Shown here: piece by piece, positions 1-5,598 of the stretch
How the letters are laid out: each line of letters starts with the position of its first letter
Position numbering within the stretch: position 1 is the stretch's first letter
Assembly (NCBI GenBank): GCA_934512155.1
Contig: CAKSWS010000045.1
Location: forward strand, 1-9,504
Reading direction: 5' to 3'
DNA length: 9,504 nucleotides
From: an uncultured Eubacterium sp.
Lineage (GTDB): Bacteria > Bacillota > Clostridia > Oscillospirales > Acutalibacteraceae
Notes under the pieces: generated by a model
The model's database searches: none
What the model was told of the DNA's origin: nothing
The model's input: only the letters and a program-made list of their open reading frames with translations
Made by a program: the position numbers and the translations under genes

Positions 1-103
1 GGCAATATTGACCCAAGTAACATTACCCAAAGAATTCACGCTTCAAAAATTCTTTATGTTTTCGGCAAGTCTTGCAACATTGGTAATTTTAAGTGATTTT
101 TAA
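1..103 (+). CDS. 3' end of an unidentified gene (partial; frame uncertain)
   Basis: The left edge probably holds the last codons of a plus-strand gene, because a strong plus-strand terminator begins at 102. Two frames stay open from the edge. One ends at TGA 94-96 and gives about 31 residues ending in GNFK. The other ends at TAA 101-103 and gives about 33 residues with a hydrophobic tail ending in LVILSDF. Third-position base composition does not separate them. The first leaves 5 nt before the terminator stem; the second overlaps the stem by two bases. I recognise neither peptide and assign no function. Confidence 0.4.
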   Translation, partial: AILTQVTLPKEFTLQKFFMFSASLATLVILSDF

Positions 104-140
104 GCCTCTTTTGATTTAAATCAAAGGAGGCTTTTGTTTA
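102..140 (+). terminator. Rho-independent terminator
   Basis: The arms at 102-116 and 119-133 are complementary apart from one G-T wobble, and the stem runs into a T-rich tract at 132-139. The two central bases and some A-T pairs next to them would open to form the loop. On the minus strand the hairpin is not followed by a comparable T run, so it terminates plus-strand transcription from the gene cut by the left edge. It insulates the ABC transporter operon from upstream reading. Confidence 0.85.
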
Positions 141-207
141 TATTGTTTAGAATAAGTAATGATTTAGCATATTATTTCATTAAAGTAAACAATCTTATAA
201 AAAACTG

Positions 208-236
208 TTGACTTTAGCGTGCTAACACGGTAAAAT
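208..236 (+). promoter_or_regulatory. Sigma-A promoter of the amino-acid ABC operon, with palindrome in the spacer
   Basis: The -35 box TTGACT (208-213) and -10 box TAAAAT (231-236) are separated by exactly 17 nt. Transcription should start around 243, giving a leader of roughly 25 nt with no room for a riboswitch. The spacer holds TTAGC-GT-GCTAA (214-225) overlapped by CGTG-CTAA-CACG (218-229), a likely place for a repressor to bind. The promoter also decides the first gene's start: an in-frame ATG at 235 lies inside the -10 box and cannot be used. Confidence 0.8.
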
Positions 237-267
237 GTACCTATCTTATTTAATGGGGGATTTTTCA

Positions 268-1059
268 ATGAAAAAAATAACAAAAGTATTAGCAGTTATT
301 CTTTCTGTTTTGTTTGTTGTTTCGGCTTTTGCCGCTTGTTCTTCAAATAAAGCAAATGCAGAAAGTGATTTTGACTATATTAAAAACAAGGGTAAGCTTG
401 TTGTTGGCATAACAGATTTTGCACCTATGGATTATAAAGATGAAAACGGTAACTGGATTGGTTTTGACGCTGATTTAGGTAAAGCCGTTGCAGAAAAAAT
501 GGGCGTTGATATTGAGTTTGTTGAAATTGACTGGGATAATAAATTTCTTGAACTTGATACAAAATCTATTGACTGTATTTGGAACGGTATGACCATTACA
601 GATGAAGTTACACAAAATACAGATGTAACAAATGCATATGCCATGAATCAACAAATTGTTGTTATGAGTGCAGATAAGGTTGCAAATTACACAACTGTTG
701 ATTCTCTTAAAGATTTAACATTTGCCGTTGAAAATGGTTCGGCAGGTCAAAATGCCGCTGAAGAAAACGGATTAAATGCTACTGCTGTTAATGCTCAGTC
801 GGACGCACTTCTTGAGGTTGCTTCAGGTTCTGTAGATGCTTGCATTATTGACTCAACAATGGCTGCTGCCATGACGGGTGAGGGAACAGACTATGCAAAC
901 CTTGCAACATCTGTTGTTTTGGTTGATGAGCAATATGGCATCAGCTTCAGAAAAGGTTCTGATATGGTTGAAAAAATGAATTCTTACATTGAAGAATTCA
1001 AAGCAGACGGAACGCTTCAGCAACTTGCAGATAAATACAGTGTTTCACTTGCAAAATAA
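268..1059 (+). CDS. Polar amino-acid ABC transporter, substrate-binding lipoprotein
   Basis: A 263-residue family 3 (SBP_bac_3) extracellular binding protein that captures an amino acid and delivers it to the permease and ATPase encoded downstream. The start at 268 is chosen because GGGGGA (255-260) lies 7 nt upstream and transcription begins only near 243. Residues 1-23 form a lipoprotein signal peptide (MKK, hydrophobic core, SAFAAC) with Cys24 as the lipidated residue. The mature protein has the family's start (KLVVGITDFAPMDY), GFDADLGKAVAEKMG at 65-79, and a second-lobe Asp at 195. In HisJ-type proteins an Arg after the S/T-I-T-x-x motif binds the ligand carboxylate; here the motif reads TITDEV, with Val114 at that position. 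This points to a divergent clostridial subfamily, so I do not predict the substrate beyond 'amino acid'. Confidence 0.93.
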   Translation: MKKITKVLAVILSVLFVVSAFAACSSNKANAESDFDYIKNKGKLVVGITDFAPMDYKDENGNWIGFDADLGKAVAEKMGVDIEFVEIDWDNKFLELDTKSIDCIWNGMTITDEVTQNTDVTNAYAMNQQIVVMSADKVANYTTVDSLKDLTFAVENGSAGQNAAEENGLNATAVNAQSDALLEVASGSVDACIIDSTMAAAMTGEGTDYANLATSVVLVDEQYGISFRKGSDMVEKMNSYIEEFKADGTLQQLADKYSVSLAK

Positions 1060-1096
1060 ATTAATTATTTGATTTAAAGCGATATTTATACAAAAA

Positions 1097-1120
1097 GGGC
1101 AGAAAGCTTGCTTTCTGCCC
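1097..1120 (+). terminator. Intergenic hairpin between binding-protein and permease genes (attenuator or mRNA stabiliser)
   Basis: GGGCAGAAAGC (1097-1107) and GCTTTCTGCCC (1110-1120) are perfect 11-bp complements, so the RNA forms a very stable hairpin. It is followed by ATGTTTGTTG, only a weak U tract, and the permease ribosome-binding site begins 10 nt later. The likely role is partial termination or protection of the upstream message from 3' exonucleases. Either would give an excess of binding protein over membrane components, a common arrangement in ABC importer operons. Full termination is unlikely because the permease has no visible promoter of its own. Confidence 0.7.
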
Positions 1121-1142
1121 ATGTTTGTTGAGGAATGAAATT

Positions 1143-1793
1143 ATGGATAGTATGTTTGTTCAGGTAACGCTTGATTTGCTTAAAGGTTTTGGCGAAACGG
1201 TTAAAATATTCGCCTTAACCCTTGTTTTTTCGTTACCTTTGGGGTTGGTTTTAAGCTTTGGCTCAATGTCAAAATTTAAACCTCTCAGTTGGATTGTAAA
1301 AACGTTAATATGGATTATCAGGGGCACTCCGTTAATGCTTCAGCTTATTATCGTTTATTATGGCCCCGGCCTTGTGTTCGGTGTTGGGTTAATGGAAAGG
1401 TTTAACGCTGTTTTGGTGGCTTTTGTTATTAATTATTCCTGTTATTTTTCAGAGATTTACAGGGGCGGTATTCAGTCTGTTCCAAAAGGCCAGCAAGAGG
1501 CAGGCCTTGTTTTGGGCATGACAAAGTCGCAAATTTTCTTTAAAGTTACCTTGCTTCAGGTAATTAAGCGTATTGTGCCTCCTATGAGTAATGAAATAAT
1601 AACGCTTGTTAAGGATACATCTTTGGCAAGAATAATTGCAGTTTATGAAATAATTTTTGTAGGTCAAAGCTTTATTAAATCAAACGGATTAATTTGGCCT
1701 TTGTTCTATACGGCTGTATTCTATCTTCTTTTCTGCGGCATTTTAACTCTTGTGTTTAGGGCTATAGAAAAGAAAATGAGCTATTTTAACTAA
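1143..1793 (+). CDS. Polar amino-acid ABC transporter permease (HisM-type)
   Basis: A 216-residue integral membrane subunit that forms the amino-acid channel, probably as a homodimer because only one permease gene is present. An earlier in-frame TTG at 1125 is possible, but ATG 1143 is preferred: GAGGA (1130-1134) lies 8 nt upstream and the length suits the family. The family signature IIRGTPLMLQL is at about residues 58-68. The EAA loop that contacts the ATPase spans about 104-130 (EIYRGGIQSVPKGQQEAGLVLGM), followed by PPMSNEIITLVKDTSL at 146-161. Around five hydrophobic segments are visible, the first at about 20-40 and the last at about 186-206. The gene lies 83 nt after the binding-protein gene and 12 nt before the ATPase gene, consistent with one operon. 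Confidence 0.93.
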   Translation: MDSMFVQVTLDLLKGFGETVKIFALTLVFSLPLGLVLSFGSMSKFKPLSWIVKTLIWIIRGTPLMLQLIIVYYGPGLVFGVGLMERFNAVLVAFVINYSCYFSEIYRGGIQSVPKGQQEAGLVLGMTKSQIFFKVTLLQVIKRIVPPMSNEIITLVKDTSLARIIAVYEIIFVGQSFIKSNGLIWPLFYTAVFYLLFCGILTLVFRAIEKKMSYFN

Positions 1794-1805
1794 GGCGGTG
1801 ATTTT

Positions 1806-2558
1806 ATGGCATTACTTGAAGTTAATAATATTAAAAAGAGTTTTGGTAAAAATCAAATTTTAAAGGGTATAGATTTTGAACTTGAAAAAGGTCAGGTTTT
1901 GTCTATTATCGGTTCTTCCGGTTCGGGTAAAACAACACTTTTGCGTTGCATAAACTTTTTGGAATTTGCTGAAGAAGGCACAATCACCGTTAACAGTGAA
2001 CTGATTTATAACGGCGCTAAAGATAAAAGAATTAAAGAAGCGGATTTAAGAAAGAAAAGGCTTCATTTCGGCCTTGTTTTTCAATCGTTTAATTTGTTCC
2101 CTCAATACAATGTTATGCAAAATTTAATGCTTGCTCCAAATCTTTTGAAAATGGCAAGTAAAGAAGAAATTGAAAATAATGCAAACGAAATTATTAAGCG
2201 TGTTGGTTTAGAGAATAAGAAAAATTATTACCCGTGTGAACTTTCAGGCGGTCAGCAGCAGCGTGTAGCTATTGCACGTGCGTTAATGCTTAATCCGGAT
2301 GTTTTATGTTTTGACGAACCTACTTCTGCCCTTGACCCTGAACTTACCGGCGAGGTTCTTAAGGTAATTAAAAACCTTAAAGATACGGGAAGCACAATGA
2401 TTATTGTTACTCATGAAATGAATTTTGCCCGTGATGTTTCCGACAAAGTTATTTTTATGGAAAATGGTGTTGTTTACGAGCAAGGTTCTCCAGAACAGGT
2501 TTTCGGCAATCCTCAAAATGAAAGAACAAAAGAATTTTTGCAGTCTTATGAAAAATAA
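1806..2558 (+). CDS. Polar amino-acid ABC transporter ATP-binding protein (GlnQ/HisP-type)
   Basis: A 250-residue cytoplasmic ATPase that powers the importer by dimerising and hydrolysing ATP. All catalytic motifs are intact: Walker [10 protein letters not shown] at 36-44, Q-loop Gln93 in VFQSFNLFP, signature LSGGQ at 146-150, Walker B VLCFDE at 166-171, D-loop SALD at 174-177 and switch His203. The fold and length match the amino-acid importer branch (PAAT family). The start ATG has AAGGCGG (1792-1798) 7 nt upstream, overlapping the permease stop codon, so the two are probably translationally coupled. This is the last gene of the operon; a terminator begins 5 nt after its stop. Confidence 0.95.
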   Translation: MALLEVNNIKKSFGKNQILKGIDFELEKGQVLSIIGSSGSGKTTLLRCINFLEFAEEGTITVNSELIYNGAKDKRIKEADLRKKRLHFGLVFQSFNLFPQYNVMQNLMLAPNLLKMASKEEIENNANEIIKRVGLENKKNYYPCELSGGQQQRVAIARALMLNPDVLCFDEPTSALDPELTGEVLKVIKNLKDTGSTMIIVTHEMNFARDVSDKVIFMENGVVYEQGSPEQVFGNPQNERTKEFLQSYEK

Positions 2559-2563
2559 AAATT

Positions 2564-2600
2564 CCCCGATATACAATTAATGTATGTCGGGGCTTTTTTT
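2564..2600 (+). terminator. Terminator of the ABC operon, probably bidirectional
   Basis: Arms 2564-2575 and 2581-2592 pair over 12 bp with one G-T wobble around the loop ATTAA, followed by seven T residues (2594-2600). On the minus strand the same stem is followed by AATTTTTATTTTT, so it should also stop transcription of the convergent AI-2E-family gene. The T run overlaps that gene's stop codon (2599-2601), so the two converging units are packed with no spare sequence. Confidence 0.9.
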
Positions 2601-3750
2601 ACTTTAATTCAATTTTTTCATCTTCCGGTGTTTTCCACAGCTTAATTCTTCCGGTGTCGTTAAATGCTTTAAGCGTCATAATGCAAATCGGCACAACAAA
2701 CATTCCTATAAATCCGAAAAGCTTTAAGCCAAAATAAAGACCTGCCAATGTAATTATTGGGTTAACGCCTAATGTGTCGCCAACTATTTTTGGCTCAATA
2801 TATTGGCGAATAACAGTTATTAGTGCGTACATTATAAGCAATCCTATGCATTGTGCATTGTTGCCGGTTATTATGGAAATGATTGCCCAAGGAATAAGAA
2901 TTCCGCCGGATCCCGCAACAGGCAAAATATCAAATATTGCTATTGCCATTGCTATAAGGTAAATATATCCTGAGTCCATAATGTGAACTGCTTTTAAAAT
3001 GGTAAATCCAAGTGAAAGTTCACAAAATGTAATGAACATAATTATGCCGTAAGCACGAAACATTTTTAAAATTGTTTTTGTAAATACCTGTTTAATTTCT
3101 ACAAGCAAGTTCTTTTTGCCGTCAGGAAGTTGAAGTTTAATAAATGATACAATTCTGTTGTAATCTTTTGTAAAAAGAATCCACGCAACAATGCCTATAA
3201 CTATTGCAATTACGGCAGACGGAACATTTTTTATAACACTGTAAATTCCTGTTACGCCTGATGATATTGTTCCTGTATTTATTCCGATTTTGCTTAAATC
3301 AAAATCCTTAACCAAATTGTCAATACCGGTTGAAACGACAACAGAAACTTTATCATATATACTTTGAGGTAAAAAAGAAATTAATTTAAGCAATTCACTT
3401 TTAAGTGTTTCCATAAATTGTGGAAAATCGCTTAACTCTGATGATAAATATGAGCCAAAATCTTTTATTTGTCCGAATAAATTTGAAAGTATAAGAATTA
3501 TAGGCACAAGAATTATTGTAATCGTAAGTAAAACAAGCAGTACGCTCCATAATGTGTGGCACTTGTTTTTTGTTTTTTTATCAATAAATCTAAGAGGCTT
3601 TTGAAGCAAAACCGCAAAGAAAAACGAAAGTAAAAACGGTGCCGCAGGCCAAAATAGGAATTTGAAGAAAACATACACTAATCCGAGTATTGTTGCTATA
3701 TAAAGAAGATTTATCAAAAATCCTTTTCTTTTTTCAACTTTGCTGTTCAT
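2599..3750 (-). CDS. AI-2E family transporter (YtvI/TqsA-like multi-pass membrane protein)
   Basis: A 383-residue polytopic membrane protein of the AI-2E transporter family (PF01594, formerly UPF0118). Known members include E. coli TqsA, linked to autoinducer-2 export, B. subtilis YtvI, linked to sporulation, and some reported Na+(Li+)/H+ antiporters. Hydrophobic segments lie near residues 12-34, 36-50, 67-92, 175-195, 232-253, 262-292, 299-314 and 331-360, with a large polar region at about 93-170. Family signatures are FDILPVAGSGGILIPWA (about 273-289) and RQYIEPKIVGDTLGVNPII (about 315-333). The start is supported by AAAGGAGG (3756-3763 on the minus strand), 5 nt upstream. It is a single-gene unit, divergent from the hom operon and convergent with the ABC operon. 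Its substrate cannot be read from sequence; the YtvI-like assignment is tentative. Confidence 0.88.
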   Translation of the reverse strand: MNSKVEKRKGFLINLLYIATILGLVYVFFKFLFWPAAPFLLSFFFAVLLQKPLRFIDKKTKNKCHTLWSVLLVLLTITIILVPIILILSNLFGQIKDFGSYLSSELSDFPQFMETLKSELLKLISFLPQSIYDKVSVVVSTGIDNLVKDFDLSKIGINTGTISSGVTGIYSVIKNVPSAVIAIVIGIVAWILFTKDYNRIVSFIKLQLPDGKKNLLVEIKQVFTKTILKMFRAYGIIMFITFCELSLGFTILKAVHIMDSGYIYLIAMAIAIFDILPVAGSGGILIPWAIISIITGNNAQCIGLLIMYALITVIRQYIEPKIVGDTLGVNPIITLAGLYFGLKLFGFIGMFVVPICIMTLKAFNDTGRIKLWKTPEDEKIELK

Positions 3751-3786
3751 TTTAACCTCCTTTATTTGTAAAAATAGTATGTATTT

Positions 3787-3815
3787 ATTCTAAATCAATA
3801 TTCAATAATATGCAA
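3787..3815 (-). promoter_or_regulatory. Sigma-A-type promoter of the AI-2E-family gene
   Basis: Read on the minus strand, TTGCAT (complement of 3810-3815) is separated by 17 nt from TAGAAT (complement of 3787-3792). That predicts a start near 3780 and a short leader before the GGAGG at 3756-3760. The -35 box lies within the left arm of the inverted repeat at 3806-3849. Confidence 0.55.
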
Positions 3816-3849
3816 TAGGTAAAAAATTAAATTTTTCTCTTGCATATTA
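3806..3849. repeat. Perfect 10-bp inverted repeat in the divergent promoter region
   Basis: TAATATGCAA (3806-3815) and TTGCATATTA (3840-3849) are exact reverse complements separated by 24 nt of AT-rich DNA, which itself holds a smaller palindrome (AAAAATT at 3822-3828, AATTTTT at 3830-3836). Each arm contains the TTGCAT proposed as the -35 box of the promoter pointing outward on its side. A dimeric regulator bound to both arms could control both directions. It could also simply reflect two similar -35 regions in AT-rich DNA. Confidence 0.6.
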
Positions 3850-3868
3850 GTTTGAAAGGTGGTAATAT
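3840..3868 (+). promoter_or_regulatory. Probable promoter of the pheB-like/hom/lysC operon
   Basis: TTGCAT (3840-3845), a 17-nt spacer, then TAATAT (3863-3868), a four-of-six match to the -10 consensus. Transcription would start near 3875, about 49 nt before the first start codon. That leaves no room for a lysine riboswitch or T-box, so control would have to act at the promoter or on the enzymes. The -10 match is weak, hence the moderate confidence. Confidence 0.45.
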
Positions 3869-3923
3869 ATCTAAAGCGTTTTTCATAGCAAAACAATTGT
3901 ATTTGGGTGGTGGACAGATTGTT

Positions 3924-4355
3924 ATGGGAAAATTAAATTATGTTCTTGTAAATGCCGAAATTCTGCCCGAAGTTTACAGAAAGGTTTTGCAAGCAAAAAA
4001 ATTTATTGCCGGCGGTGATGCTTCAAGTACAACAATGGCGGCAAAAATGGCGGGTATTTCACGGTCTGCATATTATAAATATAAAGACCAGGTTTTTGAA
4101 TATAACCCGCAAAATTCGGAAGAAATGGCAACCCTGTCTTTAATTTTGCTTGATACAAAAGGCGTCCTTTCAGCCGTTACAAACGAAATTTATATGGTGG
4201 GGGCAAATGTTCTTTCAATTAATCAGGAATTGCCTCAAAACGGCGTTGCCAATGTTTCATTAACCGTAAGAATTGCGGAAATGAACGTTTCTGTTGAAAG
4301 CTTAACCGAAAAATTAAAATCACTCAGCGGTGTAAAATCCGTTAAGTTATCTTAG
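3924..4355 (+). CDS. PheB-like ACT domain-containing protein (UPF0735 family)
   Basis: A 143-residue protein resembling B. subtilis PheB and the UPF0735 family (usually about 145-150 residues). The family's own function is unproven; ACT domains typically bind amino acids and control metabolic enzymes or transcription. Visible parts are the family-typical start (KLNYVLVNAEILPEVYRKVLQAKK), a helix-turn-helix-like segment at about 35-57 (STTMAAKMAGISRSAYYKYKDQ), and a C-terminal ACT domain at about 68-143 (LSLILLDTKGVLSAVTNEI, then GANVLSINQELP). The frame opens earlier, at TTG 3840, but that lies in the promoter; ATG 3924 restores family length and has GGTGGTGGA about 9 nt upstream. It ends 9 nt before hom. 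The context suggests an amino-acid-responsive regulator of the aspartate pathway (inference). Confidence 0.85.
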   Translation: MGKLNYVLVNAEILPEVYRKVLQAKKFIAGGDASSTTMAAKMAGISRSAYYKYKDQVFEYNPQNSEEMATLSLILLDTKGVLSAVTNEIYMVGANVLSINQELPQNGVANVSLTVRIAEMNVSVESLTEKLKSLSGVKSVKLS

Positions 4356-4364
4356 GAGGTATAT

Positions 4365-5582
4365 ATGAAAGTTGCAGTTATGGGCTACGGAACAGTAGGC
4401 TCGGGCGTGGTTGAAGTTATTGAAACTCATAAAAATATTATTTCAAAGCGCACAGACGGAGAAGTTTTGGAAGTTGCACATATTCTTGATCTTCGTGATT
4501 TTCCCGAAGATCCTCATAAAGATGTGTTTACAAAAGACTTTAATGATATTTTAAATGACCCTGAAGTGAAAGTTGTTGCAGAAACAATGGGCGGGGTAAA
4601 TCCTGCATTTGATTTTACAATGAAACTTTTAAAAGCAGGTAAAGCTGTTGTAACATCAAACAAAGAACTTGTGGCACAAAAGGGATTAGAACTTTTAACT
4701 GCCGCAAAAGAAAATAACACAAACTATTTATTTGAGGCAAGTGTCGGTGGAGGTATTCCTATTATCAGACCTATGGCACAGTGCCTTGCGGCAAATAATA
4801 TTGAAGGTATTGCAGGCATCCTTAACGGCACAACAAACTTTATTTTAACAAAAATGATTGAAGAAGATATGAGTTTTGAAACCGCTTTGAAACTTGCACA
4901 AGATAATGGATATGCAGAAAAAGATCCTACTGCCGATGTTGAAGGTCATGACGCTTGCAGAAAAGTTTGCATTTTGGCATCTCTTGCATTTGGCAAGCAT
5001 GTTTATCCAAACCAGGTTGAAACAGAAGGCATTTCAAACATTACTTTGGAAGACGTTTCTTATATTTCATCTGCAAACGGCGTTATTAAATTGTTAGGTC
5101 AAATCAAATATATTGATGAAGATAACATTGCGGCATTTGTAAGCCCGGCTGTTGTATTCAACGGCAGTCAGCTTGCTTCGGTAAGAGATGTGTTTAATGC
5201 AATTCTTGTAAGAGGCGACGCTGTGGGTGATGTTTGCTTCTACGGCAGAGGAGCAGGTAAGTTGCCAACGGCTTCCGCTGTTGTTGCAGATATGGTTGAT
5301 TGTGCAAAGCATGTTGACAGAAGAAAAATCTTCGGTTGGGAAGCTGGCGACGAGTCATATGTTGTTGATTATAAAGCAACTATTGAAATGCCATTTTATG
5401 TTCGTGCAAAAATGAGTGAAACAGACGTAGCAAATAAATTTCACGATGTTAAATTCCTTTCAAGAGTCGGTCAACCGTCTGATGAAGTTGCTTTCATTAC
5501 TGATTCAATGACAGAAAATGTACTTAAAGAAAAATTAGCAAATGCTAAGGTTCTTAATATAATCAAAGTTACAAACTATTAA
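4365..5582 (+). CDS. hom: Homoserine dehydrogenase
   Basis: A 405-residue enzyme that reduces aspartate-4-semialdehyde to homoserine with NAD(P)H, committing carbon to threonine and methionine. The N-terminal Rossmann domain carries GYGTVGSG at residues 7-14. The family signature region follows: TSNKELVA with Lys100, NGTTNF at 154-159, and Glu185, Asp196 and Lys200, whose spacing equals that of the catalytic E208/D219/K223 set of yeast homoserine dehydrogenase. The C-terminal part, from about residue 325, looks like the ACT regulatory domain of the long bacterial form, usually involved in threonine feedback. A strong AGGAGGT (4354-4360), overlapping the upstream gene's stop codon, lies 4 nt before the ATG. 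It is followed 16 nt later by lysC. Homoserine kinase and threonine synthase genes are absent from the window. Confidence 0.97.
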   Translation: MKVAVMGYGTVGSGVVEVIETHKNIISKRTDGEVLEVAHILDLRDFPEDPHKDVFTKDFNDILNDPEVKVVAETMGGVNPAFDFTMKLLKAGKAVVTSNKELVAQKGLELLTAAKENNTNYLFEASVGGGIPIIRPMAQCLAANNIEGIAGILNGTTNFILTKMIEEDMSFETALKLAQDNGYAEKDPTADVEGHDACRKVCILASLAFGKHVYPNQVETEGISNITLEDVSYISSANGVIKLLGQIKYIDEDNIAAFVSPAVVFNGSQLASVRDVFNAILVRGDAVGDVCFYGRGAGKLPTASAVVADMVDCAKHVDRRKIFGWEAGDESYVVDYKATIEMPFYVRAKMSETDVANKFHDVKFLSRVGQPSDEVAFITDSMTENVLKEKLANAKVLNIIKVTNY

Positions 5583-5598
5583 CGGAGGATATTATTTT

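Noticed and set aside
235..267. In-frame upstream ATG at 235 for the binding-protein gene
   Set aside because: It overlaps the -10 box (231-236), upstream of the expected transcription start, and has no ribosome-binding site. It would also place 11 polar or mixed residues before a normal lipoprotein signal peptide.
3840..3923. Upstream extension of the pheB-like gene from TTG 3840
   Set aside because: The codons overlap the proposed promoter, the extension does not resemble the family, and ATG 3924 gives the usual family length with a purine-rich site upstream.
3764..3923. Lysine riboswitch or T-box upstream of the hom/lysC operon
   Set aside because: The expected transcript leader is only about 50 nt, no T-box-like GGTGG antiterminator context or lysine riboswitch architecture is seen, and no terminator hairpin with a T run precedes the start codon.
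5094..5415. Overlapping open frames on both strands within hom
   Set aside because: They are shadows of the hom coding sequence, with no ribosome-binding sites and cysteine/histidine-rich nonsense-like composition.
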